This document shows, piece after piece, positions 1-7,720 of a DNA stretch of 12,269 nucleotides (position 1 is its first letter; every line of letters starts with the position of its first letter). The translations under genes and the position numbers were made by a program. Origin of the DNA: CAMCFD01 sp965661355 (GTDB taxonomy: Bacteria; Pseudomonadota; Alphaproteobacteria; Rickettsiales; UBA1997); assembly GCA_965661355.1 (NCBI GenBank), contig CBFIDI010000040.1, positions 1 to 12,269 on the forward strand, given 5' to 3'. The notes beneath the pieces are model-generated. The model was not told the origin of the DNA. It worked only from the letters and a program-made list of their open reading frames with translations, and did no database searches.

Positions 1-378
1 TTGGCAATTAAAGTAATATAAAAACTTTTTAGCAAAAAATATTTTACTCTTAATGTGTTTTAAGAAAGTTAGAGGGTAGAATTATTTAATTCATTTTATG
101 AGGAATTTGTAGATAAAAATATAGTTTCTTTGTAAAATAAATCAGCCAAAAAAAGAGTGTAAATTGTTTTTAAATTATTTGCTTAGTCAACTTCTATTTT
201 AAGCTTGTAATTTGACTTTTTAGCATTTAAAATTCTTGATTAATATATTACGCCAATTTCATTTTTAATCGATTTTTTGGTTTAAATTTATCTAATTAGA
301 AATATTTTACCAAAAAACGATAAAGCAATTAAATATTGGTATAAAATTTCAACTTAAAAACTTTAATTAATTTAACCG
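1..378. other. Gene-free AT-rich leader upstream of nuoL
   Basis: No credible reading frame is present. All three forward frames that enter from the window edge stop within about the first 21 bases, so at most the last few codons of an upstream gene could be here and they are not identifiable. I see no convincing promoter for nuoL; a TATAAA lies about 35 bases before its start, but no -35 hexamer sits at the right spacing. Confidence 0.5.
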
Positions 379-2343
379 ATGATAGCAAAATCTATTATAT
401 TTCTGCCGCTTTTTGGATTTTTAATAGCCGGCCTTGGCTCTAGGGTTTTACAAAAAAAACAGGCCGATATTTTAGCAAAATTTACTACAATTTCATTTTT
501 GCTTTTAAGTGCAATATTTTCTGCTGTTACTTTTTTTCAGGTGTGGCAAAATGGCGCACTTGAAACGCAAATAATTTCTAGTTGGATTTCGTCTGGCAAT
601 TTTTCGGTAAACTGGGCATTAAAAATAGATAATTTAACTGCAATAATGCTTGTGGTTGTAACATTTATATCTTCTTTGGTCCATATTTATTCTTTAGGAT
701 ATATGAATGAAGATAAATCTTTCGCTAGATTTATGTCTTACTTGTCATTATTCACTTTTTTTATGTTGATATTGATTACCGCAGATAATTTCTTGCAACT
801 TTTTGTTGGCTGGGAGGGTGTTGGTGTTGCATCTTATTTGTTGATTGGTTTTTGGTTTAATAAACAATCGGCCAATGCCGCTTCAATCAAGGCCTTTGTT
901 GTTAATCGTGTGGGTGATTTTGGCCTTATTATTGCAATTTCTTTAATTTATCTAACTTTTAACAGTGTTGAATATTCAACTGTTTTCGCTAATTCTTCTT
1001 TGGGTCTGAATTCTAATTTTGTTATTTTTGGCCGATATTTTACTAATATTGACATAATTTGTATTTTATTATTCATTGGCGCAATGGGTAAATCTGCGCA
1101 AATTGGTCTTCATGTTTGGCTGGCTGACGCCATGGAAGGTCCTACTCCGGTTTCAGCGTTAATTCATGCGGCAACAATGGTGACGGCTGGTGTTTTTTTA
1201 GTAGCAAGATGTTCACCCTTATTTGAGCTTTCGCCTGTTGCACTGTCTATTGTAACCTTAATTGGCGCGGTTACGGCTATTTTTGCAGCAACAATTGCAA
1301 TTACGCAAAATGATATTAAGAAAATAATAGCTTATTCAACTTGTAGCCAGCTTGGATATATGTTTTTTGCTTGCGGAGTTTCGGCTTACAGCGCCGCTAT
1401 GTTTCATTTGGCAACGCATGCTTTTTTTAAAGCTTTGTTATTTTTAGGAGCTGGAAGTGTTATCCATGCAATGCATCATGAGCAAGATATAAGAAAAATG
1501 GGTGGAATTTATAAAAAAATTCCATTTACTTATGTTATGATGTGGATTGGCTCGCTCGCTTTAGCTGGTTTTCCGCCATTTGCGGGATATTATTCAAAAG
1601 ATGTGATATTAGAAGCTGCTTATATGTCGCATTCTACATTTTCTGATTTAGCATATTGGCTTGGGCTTTTGGCTGCATTTTTGACGGCTTTTTATTCGTG
1701 GCGTCTTATATTTTTAGTATTTCATGGCGTTAGTAGGGCCGACAAAAAAACTTTAAGTCATGCTCACGAATCGCCAAAAATCATGTTGCTTCCGCTCGCT
1801 TTATTGGCTTTTGGTTCGGTGTTTTCAGGTATGTTTGGTGCAAAAATATTAAATATAGTATCGGTCGATAATAATTTTTTCATCGATTCAATTTTTGTCG
1901 CAGCAAAAAATATTAACTTGCTTGAAGAAATTCATCATTCACCAATTCTGGTGAAGTTTTCACCTCTAATTGTTGGGGTGATAGCGATTATTATCTCTTA
2001 TATATTTTATATTAAAAATACAAATTTACCGAGTTTGTTAGCCAGAAAAATTAATTTTGCTTATAGAATATCATTTAACAAATGGTATTTTGACGAAATA
2101 TATGACGCAATTTTAGTTAGGCCAACAAAAAAAATAGGGTACTTCTTGTGGCAATTTATAGACATTAAAATCATTGACCGACTGGGTCCTAATGGTTTGG
2201 CCGATATATCAAAAGTCATTGCTGGAAGAGTTAATAAATTTCAATCAGGGTTTTTATTTCATTATGCAACTTGGATGGTAATTGGAGCGGTTGCTATAAT
2301 TTCATTTTTAGTTTTTGCTCTTAAAGATTTAATTTTAGTTTAA
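379..2343 (+). CDS. nuoL: NADH-quinone oxidoreductase subunit L (complex I, antiporter-like membrane subunit)
   Basis: NuoL is the distal proton-pumping, antiporter-like subunit of the membrane arm of complex I. The 654-residue product is slightly longer than E. coli NuoL (613) and is almost wholly made of transmembrane helices. Family hallmarks are visible: the WEGVG glutamate at residue 146, NRVGD at 176-180, the pumping lysine in GKSAQ at 238, and the conserved HVWLADAMEGPTP block with SALIHAATMVTAG at 245-271. The C-terminal part (about 560-650) matches the lateral helix and last transmembrane segment that distinguish NuoL from NuoM and NuoN. The ATG at 379 gives the usual short hydrophilic start before the first helix; no Shine-Dalgarno sequence precedes it. 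nuoM does not follow; a flavin reductase gene does, 3 nt after the stop. nuoA lies 9.6 kb away on the same strand, so the nuo cluster is split. Confidence 0.97.
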   Translation: MIAKSIIFLPLFGFLIAGLGSRVLQKKQADILAKFTTISFLLLSAIFSAVTFFQVWQNGALETQIISSWISSGNFSVNWALKIDNLTAIMLVVVTFISSLVHIYSLGYMNEDKSFARFMSYLSLFTFFMLILITADNFLQLFVGWEGVGVASYLLIGFWFNKQSANAASIKAFVVNRVGDFGLIIAISLIYLTFNSVEYSTVFANSSLGLNSNFVIFGRYFTNIDIICILLFIGAMGKSAQIGLHVWLADAMEGPTPVSALIHAATMVTAGVFLVARCSPLFELSPVALSIVTLIGAVTAIFAATIAITQNDIKKIIAYSTCSQLGYMFFACGVSAYSAAMFHLATHAFFKALLFLGAGSVIHAMHHEQDIRKMGGIYKKIPFTYVMMWIGSLALAGFPPFAGYYSKDVILEAAYMSHSTFSDLAYWLGLLAAFLTAFYSWRLIFLVFHGVSRADKKTLSHAHESPKIMLLPLALLAFGSVFSGMFGAKILNIVSVDNNFFIDSIFVAAKNINLLEEIHHSPILVKFSPLIVGVIAIIISYIFYIKNTNLPSLLARKINFAYRISFNKWYFDEIYDAILVRPTKKIGYFLWQFIDIKIIDRLGPNGLADISKVIAGRVNKFQSGFLFHYATWMVIGAVAIISFLVFALKDLILV

Positions 2344-2346
2344 AAT

Positions 2347-2817
2347 ATGCTAGTTGAAGATAAAAAATTAAGACAGGCTTTTTCTCTTTTTGCTACTGGC
2401 GTTGCAATCGCTAGCATAGGCAAGGGTGATCAAGAAATTGATTCTGGACTTACCATAAATTCATTTTCTTCAGTTTCTTTAAAGCCGCCGCTTTTATTAT
2501 TTTCTATTGACAATGAATCATCTTGTCTTGAAAAGTTTAAAAGTTGTAATAATTATTCAATAAATATTTTATCAAAATCTCAAAAAAATTTAGCAATAGA
2601 ATTTGCGAAATCGACAAAAGATAAAAAGCCTGAGGATAATTTTTTGCTCACGAAAAACAATAATCCAATATTCAAAAACTCTATTGCTTTTTTTGAATGT
2701 AATCATCATAAAATAATTGAAGCTGGCGACCATCATATTTTTATTGGCCAGGTAACTGATTTTTCTAAATTAAGCGATGAAGATGGACTTTTTTATTTTA
2801 AAAGCAATTTTATCTAG
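2347..2817 (+). CDS. Flavin reductase-domain, FMN-binding split-barrel protein
   Basis: The 156-residue protein belongs to the flavin reductase-like (split barrel, FMN-binding) family, whose members reduce FMN or FAD with NAD(P)H, often for a partner monooxygenase. Recognisable motifs in order are LRxAFSLFATGV at about 8-19, GLTINSFSSVSLKPPLLLFS at 34-53 (the flavin-contacting core), and AGDHHIFIGQV at 126-136 near the C-terminus. Length is normal for the short members (150-170). It starts 3 nt after nuoL ends, with no separate promoter or Shine-Dalgarno sequence, so it is probably co-transcribed with nuoL and translated by coupling. No monooxygenase partner is nearby, so the substrate is unknown. 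The family is clear; the specific role is not. A link to complex I flavin chemistry would be speculation. Confidence 0.88.
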   Translation: MLVEDKKLRQAFSLFATGVAIASIGKGDQEIDSGLTINSFSSVSLKPPLLLFSIDNESSCLEKFKSCNNYSINILSKSQKNLAIEFAKSTKDKKPEDNFLLTKNNNPIFKNSIAFFECNHHKIIEAGDHHIFIGQVTDFSKLSDEDGLFYFKSNFI

Positions 2818-3583
2818 ATTTGAAATAGGTCGCGCCAATATAATAATTGTTGAACTTTTATAATTTATAAAAAATATTATAATCGCGGATATTTATTGTA
2901 AGCTATTGACAGCTTTAAAATTTTTTTAATATTACAAAAGTTGAATTTAAAAATATTTTGTCAATTATCAAGTTTATATGATATCAAGATTAAATCATAA
3001 CAATTTTCAATTTTAAAAAACTAATCTGTTCCATTTTTTGTCTTGAAAATTACATTAAATATTTACCTTTTTAGATAAAGAATAATCATAAAAATCCGGT
3101 AATATATCTTGAGAATAATTTTGAATATTTTAATAATCTCTTGTTAAAAATACTTTATCTTTGTGCGATTTTAAAAATCAATAATATTTAATAGAAGCTA
3201 GATCGCTTATTCATTAAAACTTCATCAATAAAATCATTGTCAAAACTTCTATAATATCAGATGAAAATACTTATTTCTTATAATAATCAATAATAAAGTT
3301 AAAATAGAATTAAATACAAAAATAACTTTTTAACTTTTTGATTTATAAAGACAATTTCTAGAGTTAATTTGACTTTAACCGCCTTGGTTAAAAGTTAGCA
3401 GATCATGCTTCTAAATTATCGCTAAAAGATTACAATGGAATTTATAATTGATTTTTTGTTGATTAGATTTAAATATATTTTTCTTACCTAGTTTGGTATT
3501 TAAATAAAAGAGTATGGCAGCAAAAGGATAAATATTTTAACTTAAGAATAATGTAAGAATTACTGCGTGATAAAGACAAGTTA
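2818..3583. other. Gene-free spacer between the flavin reductase gene and tRNA-Glu
   Basis: There is no protein gene on either strand; stops are dense in all frames. It contains repeat copy A (3087-3273, listed separately). It also holds a 7-bp hairpin at 3374-3392 (TTTAACC, 5-base loop, GGTTAAA) that lacks a T-run on either side and so is not a clear terminator. The base composition and the absence of frames fit decayed sequence. Confidence 0.6.
3087..3273 (+). repeat. Diverged direct repeat, copy A
   Basis: This segment aligns in the same orientation with 4168-4367 on the other side of tRNA-Glu. Hand alignment shows a gapless block of 77 bases (3087-3163 against 4168-4244) with 60 matches, and a second gapless block of 50 bases (3224-3273 against 4318-4367) with 38 matches, separated by a stretch that needs a gap of about 13. 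Weaker short matches continue outward: AATCGCG at 2881 against 3933, and AATTATCG near 3416 against 4459. The 17 mismatches of the first block are spread over all three codon phases, so there is no sign of coding constraint. The region is AT-rich, which inflates apparent identity, but the two collinear gapless blocks are hard to explain by composition alone. Confidence 0.55.
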
Positions 3584-3658
3584 TGGTGACCCCAACGGGA
3601 TTCGAACCCGTATTTCCACCGTGAAAGGGTGGCGTCCTAACCGTTAGACGATGGGGCC
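3584..3658 (-). tRNA. tRNA-Glu (anticodon TTC)
   Basis: Read on the minus strand, this forms a complete 75-nt cloverleaf. The 7-bp acceptor stem (GGCCCCA with TGGGGTC, one G-U pair) ends in discriminator A and an encoded CCA. The D-arm contains GGTTAGGAC. The anticodon stem CCACC/GGTGG closes loop CTTTCAC with anticodon TTC (3623-3625), and the T-arm carries GGTTCGAATCC. It decodes GAA/GAG. It stands alone in about 1.8 kb of otherwise gene-free DNA. Its upstream side (higher coordinates) has a GGCC-AGCC-GGCC stretch at the 5' end and a 7-bp inverted repeat, ATTGCTA at 3677-3683 with TAGCAAT at 3693-3699. Confidence 0.98.
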
Positions 3659-4653
3659 GGCTGGCCATTTAATAAGATTGCTAAAGATAAAATAGCAATA
3701 ATATTAAATCTTGTTAATCACCATAATTCGTTATATTTTACTGTAAATAATTTTTAATATCAAGTATTATTTTTAGAGCATTTTAATAAAATATATAACC
3801 GTTATTGTTTTTGATATTTATCTATTCTTTAGATAAAATTAGATTTATTTTAATATTTTTAATGATTTTAGGTGAGGTAATAAAACCCTGCTTTAAATAT
3901 TAATTTATATTCACAATTGAAATCACTAAATTAATCGCGAATAAATATTCATAGCGTTGTAATTGCTAGTTTTTGTTAACAAATTTATAAACAAATAATC
4001 TATTTCAAAGCGGTATTTAAAAATGGGTTTTTCTATAAGAATATTTGGGATTAAATGAGGGGAAAATTTATAATCAAATTAGTTTTCGATTCTATGTCAA
4101 TTGCTACAATGAAGCTTTCTATATTTAAAGGTTGTATAATTACTTCATTTACGTTGACAATAAAAGACATAAAAATCTAGGTTTGTATCTTGGGTGTAAT
4201 TTTGGATTTTTTAATAATTTTTTGCTAAAAATATTTTATTTTTATATAACTTCAAAAGCTAAAAATGATATAATTACATTTTAACTTTATAATAAACTTT
4301 TTATCGGTTAGAAATTAATCAATAAAATAATTGTAAAAGATTCTGTAATATTAGGCGATATTACTATTTTTTTACAGCAATTTATTTTGATGAGATTTTT
4401 TAGACTTTAATAACAAATAATGAAGCTAAAATTTATTGATATGTAGAAAATATAGCTAATTATCGTACAAATAAAAAAATTTATAAATTAATAATAAGTT
4501 TTTAAATGGGAAATTTCTTGTGTAAAAGTTTGCAACTATAAACTTGATGTAATAGTTTAAGTAAAAATAGATATTTTTTGGGTGTATTTTATATATTCTT
4601 AAAGTCGTAAATTATCTATTTTTCGAAAATGAATAAAAAAGATCTTTTGAATT
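3659..4653. other. Gene-free spacer between tRNA-Glu and fabH
   Basis: This is about 1 kb without a supportable protein gene. It holds repeat copy B (4168-4367). The longest thing I see is a 39-codon frame on the minus strand at 4051-4170 with no start signal and no recognisable family. In many alphaproteobacteria ihfA follows fabH; no trace of it could be read here. No stem plus T-run terminator is evident after fabH; only a 12-bp perfect palindrome, AAAAGATCTTTT, at 4637-4648. Confidence 0.6.
4168..4367 (+). repeat. Diverged direct repeat, copy B
   Basis: This is the partner of copy A at 3087-3273: same orientation, offset 1.08-1.09 kb, on the opposite side of the tRNA-Glu gene. It matches at 60 of 77 positions (4168-4244) and 38 of 50 positions (4318-4367), both without gaps. 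No inverted ends or open reading frame mark it as a mobile element. An ancient tandem duplication that included or flanked the tRNA, or two members of a dispersed intergenic repeat family, would both explain it. Confidence 0.55.
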
Positions 4654-5613
4654 TTACCAGCGCAATATTATACTTCCCCAGGTAAGGCCACCGCCTAAAG
4701 CTTCAAGAACAATTATATCGTCATTTTTTAGCTTTTTATCTTTATTTGCAAGGTCAAGCGCCAGAGGAATTGAAGCTGCTGAAGTGTTGGCATGGTTTTG
4801 AACTGTTATTACAACTTTTTCACTTTCTAGGCCAAGTTTTTTTGCAACAGAGTTTAAAATTCTTAAATTAGCTTGGTGAGGGATTAGCAAGTCGATATCT
4901 TTTTCGGTTAAATTTATTTTTTCTAGGCTGCTAATAACTGCTTTTGACATTTTTTCGACCGCATGTTTAAAAACTTCTTTACCTTGCATTTCTATGAAGC
5001 CAGCATCTTTTGTCTTTGATGTTCCGCCACTAGTTTTTAATATATCGCAAAAATTTCCGTCGGATTTTAAAGTTGAAGATAATATTCCTTTGTCATTGTC
5101 TTGAGTTTCTTGCAAAACAACTGCGCCAGCGCCATCGCCAAATAAAACGCAAGTATTTCTGTCTTGCCAATTAACTATTCTTGATAAAGTTTCAGCGCCC
5201 ACAACCAAGGCATTTTTTGCTCCAGAAGTTTTTATGAATTTATCAGCAACAGACAAGGCGTAAACAAAACCCGAGCAAACTGCTTGTATATCAAATGCGA
5301 AAGCGTTATTTGCTTGTAATTTCGATTGTAAAATTGCAGCGGTAGAAGGAAAGGTTAAATCGGGAGTTGTGGTGGCAACAATAATTAAGTCTATATCTTC
5401 AGCTTTTAATGAGCAGTTATTTAATGCGTTTTTACAGGCTTCAAATGCTAAATCTGATGTAAGTTGAGATTCATCGGCGATATGCCTTTGTTTTATTCCG
5501 GTTCTTTCTTGAATCCATTGGTCTGATGTATCGACCAACTTTGATAATTCTTCATTGGTAACGATCTTTTTTGGTAAATATGAGCCAGTTGAGATAATTT
5601 TACTGTTTTTCAT
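4654..5613 (-). CDS. fabH: 3-oxoacyl-ACP synthase III (beta-ketoacyl-ACP synthase III)
   Basis: FabH starts type II fatty-acid synthesis by condensing acetyl-CoA (or another acyl-CoA) with malonyl-ACP in the cytoplasm. The 319-residue protein has normal family length, with the N-terminal signature ISTGSYLPKKIVTNEEL and DTSDQWIQERTGI at 29-40. The catalytic triad is intact: Cys113 in DIQAVCSGF, His246 in IPHQANLRI, and Asn276 in NHANTSAASIP. GDGAGAVVL follows at 159-167, and the C-terminus ends in the usual ALGGGLTWGSIILRW. It is the last gene of rpmF-plsX-fabH, 22 nt downstream of plsX, and is probably co-transcribed. ihfA, common next in related genomes, is absent. The ATG at 5613 is well placed by homology; only a weak purine stretch precedes it. 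Confidence 0.97.
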   Translation of the reverse strand: MKNSKIISTGSYLPKKIVTNEELSKLVDTSDQWIQERTGIKQRHIADESQLTSDLAFEACKNALNNCSLKAEDIDLIIVATTTPDLTFPSTAAILQSKLQANNAFAFDIQAVCSGFVYALSVADKFIKTSGAKNALVVGAETLSRIVNWQDRNTCVLFGDGAGAVVLQETQDNDKGILSSTLKSDGNFCDILKTSGGTSKTKDAGFIEMQGKEVFKHAVEKMSKAVISSLEKINLTEKDIDLLIPHQANLRILNSVAKKLGLESEKVVITVQNHANTSAASIPLALDLANKDKKLKNDDIIVLEALGGGLTWGSIILRW

Positions 5614-5635
5614 GAATTTTTCTAAGTGACTCTTT

Positions 5636-6658
5636 TTATTTTTTAGAAGAATGGTTTAGTTCTTCTATTATTTTATCATTAATTTTATTTTCAACAAGTG
5701 AAATTGCAACTTTTATGGCATTTGCAAATCCAATTTTATCTGTGCTGCCGTGGCTTTTAACTACAACGCCATTAAGGCCAACAAGCATTGCACCATTATG
5801 CATTCTGGGGTCTACTGCTTTTGTTACTTTTGACAGCGATGGGCCAGCAAAAAGATATCCAATTTTTGAAAAAATCGAGTCCATAAAACCCTCTTTAACA
5901 ATACCAGCGACAAACTTAACAGTTCCTTCAATTGCCTTTAAGCATATATTACCAGAGAAGCCGTCAGTCACTACTATATCAACTGTTCCTTTAGCGATAT
6001 CGTCACCCTCAACATAACCTTTAAAATCATCCTTGAGATGGCTATCTTTAAGTAAAGAGGTTACTGCTTTAACTTCTTCATGACCCTTTAATTCTTCTGA
6101 TCCAACATTTAAGACGCCAATTGTTGGGTTTTCTAACTTCAGCACAACGCGTGCAAAAGCGTGGCCCATAAGTGCAAATTGATATAAAACTTCGGAATTA
6201 CATTCTATATTCGCTCCCATGTCAAGTAAAACAGTTGCGCGCTTTCTTTGGTTGGGAATTGAAGTGATAATGGCTGGGCGAGAAATTGATTCTAGTGGTC
6301 TTAAAATAACTTTAGAAATCGCCATTAGGGCGCCGGTATTTCCCGCGGAAACTATAACATCAGACTTATTGTCTTTGACCGAATTAATTGCAAGGCGCAT
6401 ACTTGACTTAGTGCGCTTTCTGAGTGCGGTTGACGGTTTGTCGTCGTTAAGAACCGATTCTGAGGTATGAGTGATTGTGTAGCGATTTTTGAGATGACGA
6501 GAATTTTGAATTATGGGTAATATTTTTTCTTCATCACCAAAAAACTGAAATTGCACATCGTTATTTGTTGATGCGACAATGTCAGCTCCTTCAACGACAA
6601 TTTGCGGAGCTCTATCTCCGCCCATACAATCTAGTGCAATGTTAAGTTTTTCTGTCAC
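5636..6658 (-). CDS. plsX: Phosphate acyltransferase (acyl-ACP:phosphate)
   Basis: PlsX converts acyl-ACP and phosphate to acyl-phosphate, the acyl donor for PlsY in phospholipid synthesis. It is a peripheral cytoplasmic enzyme. The 340-residue protein shows the family blocks DCMGGDRAP at 10-18, SAGNTGAL at 104-111, LLDMGANI at 144-151, NVGSEELKG at 184-192, VTDGFSGNICLK at 230-241 and VVVKSHGSTD at 298-307. The start is a GTG at 6656-6658. The first in-frame ATG falls inside the DCMGGD motif, so a later start would destroy a conserved segment. It lies between rpmF (22 nt upstream) and fabH (22 nt downstream), the classic lipid operon order, so expression is probably tied to both. No obvious Shine-Dalgarno sequence precedes the GTG. 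Confidence 0.96.
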   Translation of the reverse strand: MTEKLNIALDCMGGDRAPQIVVEGADIVASTNNDVQFQFFGDEEKILPIIQNSRHLKNRYTITHTSESVLNDDKPSTALRKRTKSSMRLAINSVKDNKSDVIVSAGNTGALMAISKVILRPLESISRPAIITSIPNQRKRATVLLDMGANIECNSEVLYQFALMGHAFARVVLKLENPTIGVLNVGSEELKGHEEVKAVTSLLKDSHLKDDFKGYVEGDDIAKGTVDIVVTDGFSGNICLKAIEGTVKFVAGIVKEGFMDSIFSKIGYLFAGPSLSKVTKAVDPRMHNGAMLVGLNGVVVKSHGSTDKIGFANAIKVAISLVENKINDKIIEELNHSSKK

Positions 6659-6680
6659 AATTATTTGTAATTTATAGTAA

Positions 6681-6887
6681 TTAACTTTCTTTTGGCTCTT
6701 CCTTAGTCTTTTCTTGAATCACTTTGCGACCGTTGTAGTATCCGTCAACTGAAATATGATGAGCAAGCTTTAGTTCGCCACTAGTTTTATCTACGGTAAC
6801 ATTAGGAAATTTTGGGTCGTAAGATCCGTTGCCAGCTCTTCTATTGCCACGCCTAGCTTTCGATGTTTTTTTCTTAGGTACTGCCAT
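6681..6887 (-). CDS. rpmF: 50S ribosomal protein L32
   Basis: This 68-residue basic protein is the large-subunit ribosomal protein L32. The N-terminus MAVPKKKTSKARRGNRRAG is the family signature, followed by SGELKLAHHISVDGYYNGRKV, which matches the conserved SGE-L-xPHH and Y-x-GR-x-V region. It is a little longer than typical (about 58-62) because of an acidic, lysine-rich tail (QEKTKEEPKES). The CxxC zinc-binding pairs of some L32 proteins are absent, so this is the zinc-independent form. It is first in the rpmF-plsX-fabH operon; a possible promoter lies about 40-75 nt upstream. Confidence 0.96.
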   Translation of the reverse strand: MAVPKKKTSKARRGNRRAGNGSYDPKFPNVTVDKTSGELKLAHHISVDGYYNGRKVIQEKTKEEPKES

Positions 6888-6932
6888 TTTTCAATATAGT
6901 TTAAAGTGATAGCGCTTCTTGTTTTTCGTGTT

Positions 6933-6961
6933 ATTATAATTTAATATTGAAACTAAGTAAA
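6933..6961 (-). promoter_or_regulatory. Possible sigma-70 promoter for rpmF-plsX-fabH
   Basis: On the minus strand a consensus TATAAT (6933-6938) lies 17 bases downstream of TTTACT (6956-6961, 4 of 6 matches to TTGACA). It would give a leader of about 40 nt before the rpmF ATG. In such AT-rich DNA a TATAAT is expected often by chance; spacing and position are the only added support. Confidence 0.35.
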
Positions 6962-7151
6962 ATGCAAATAGTTTTTAATCTTAATTTATAACAAAGTTAA
7001 TAAATGCCCGATTGGCGCTTAATAAATCGAGATTTAAATTTTATTTTAATCAAATATAACGATAAGTGCAAAAACCTCTGTTTGATTAAATTATTGTTTA
7101 AATTTATTAATATCAAATATAAAATGTTTGATATTCAATAAAATATTATTA

Positions 7152-7180
7152 TTGATAACTTTTAACATATAAAATATAAT
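7152..7180 (+). promoter_or_regulatory. Sigma-70-like promoter for bamE
   Basis: TTGATA (7152-7157, 5 of 6) and a perfect TATAAT (7175-7180) are separated by the optimal 17 bases. Transcription would start near 7187 and give a leader of about 37 nt before the bamE ATG at 7224. This is the best promoter match in the window and is correctly placed, although AT-rich composition lowers its weight. Confidence 0.55.
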
Positions 7181-7223
7181 TATAAAGAAATTACATAAAA
7201 AAATCAACCCAAACTTATTAAAA

Positions 7224-7661
7224 ATGTTTAATGTTAGTTTAAAAATATTAGTTATGATGTTTTTATTGGCGATAAACTCTTGTTTATCAAGGGTTGTAGA
7301 GCATGGATATCAGTTTGAAAATGTAGATTATGTATATTTGGAGCCTAATTTGACTTCTAAAAGTAAGGCTTATGAAATCATGGGTTCGCCGACATTCACT
7401 TCATTTTTAGGTGAAGAAGAAATTTGGTTTTATTATTCTGGCGACATTGATAACATGTTGTTTTTTAAGCCAAAAATAGTTAAAAGACAGATTGTAGAGT
7501 TAAATTTTGATAATTCTGAGACTTTGACGCAAATTAATAGATATAATTTGAAAGATGAAAGAGAATTTGCTTTTTCTCCTGATATTACCATTGTAAAAAC
7601 GAAAGAAAAGGGATTTTTTAAAGAACTATTTGGTAATGTTGGTCGGGTTACTCCGCAGTAA
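7224..7661 (+). CDS. bamE: Outer membrane assembly lipoprotein BamE (SmpA/OmlA family)
   Basis: BamE is a small periplasm-facing lipoprotein of the BAM complex, which inserts beta-barrel proteins into the outer membrane. The 145-residue product begins with a hydrophobic signal (about 4-18) ending in the lipobox INSC, so Cys20 would be lipidated. The mature part follows the alphaproteobacterial BamE pattern: a short helix region, GSPTFTSFLGEEEIWFYYSG at 54-73 (the G-x-P...W-Y-Y core), KRQIVELNFDNSETLTQINRYNL at 87-109 (R-x-V...F-D...G-x-V...I-x-Y), and a C-terminal FKELFGNVGRV. It is divergent from rpmF, and a good promoter lies upstream. A second lipoprotein gene follows after 59 nt. Assignment rests on these patterns; family placement is fairly sure. 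Confidence 0.88.
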   Translation: MFNVSLKILVMMFLLAINSCLSRVVEHGYQFENVDYVYLEPNLTSKSKAYEIMGSPTFTSFLGEEEIWFYYSGDIDNMLFFKPKIVKRQIVELNFDNSETLTQINRYNLKDEREFAFSPDITIVKTKEKGFFKELFGNVGRVTPQ

Positions 7662-7673
7662 ATTTGTAATTAT

Positions 7674-7702
7674 TTGAAAGATTTAAATATATTTTTTATA
7701 AA
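7674..7702 (+). promoter_or_regulatory. Possible sigma-70 promoter for the small lipoprotein gene
   Basis: TTGAAA (7674-7679, 5 of 6) and TATAAA (7697-7702, 5 of 6) are 17 bases apart in the 59-nt gap after bamE. This would allow the downstream lipoprotein to be transcribed separately, with a leader of only about 10 nt. Background AT content makes this a moderate call. Confidence 0.4.
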
Positions 7703-7720
7703 AAACGCGCCTATTAATTT

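Larger units (their letters stand above)
6888..7223. other. Divergent intergenic region between rpmF and bamE
   Basis: This 336-bp gap separates two genes pointing away from each other and must hold promoters for both. Candidates for each are listed separately. I see no coding frame, no strong hairpin and no recognisable operator. Confidence 0.6.

Noticed and set aside
3374..3392. 7-bp hairpin as a terminator before tRNA-Glu
   Set aside because: No T-run follows on either strand and it is about 550 bp from the nearest gene end on the plus strand.
4051..4170. 39-codon minus-strand frame in the spacer beside fabH
   Set aside because: It reads somewhat like protein but is short, has no start signal, is unrecognised, and its start lies at the edge of repeat copy B, where copy A does not keep the frame.
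4637..4648. AAAAGATCTTTT palindrome as the fabH terminator
   Set aside because: As a hairpin it leaves only four A-T pairs around a GATC loop, too weak for an intrinsic terminator.
2818..4653. CRISPR array or phage island in the large spacer around tRNA-Glu
   Set aside because: The repeats are only two, long and diverged, with no regular spacers, integrase or phage gene.
5715..6017. 100-codon open frame on the plus strand inside plsX
   Set aside because: It is antisense to a clearly conserved gene, shows no family pattern, and is a shadow of plsX codon use.
6219..6470. 83-codon plus-strand frame inside plsX
   Set aside because: Antisense shadow of conserved plsX sequence; no start signal or recognisable domain.
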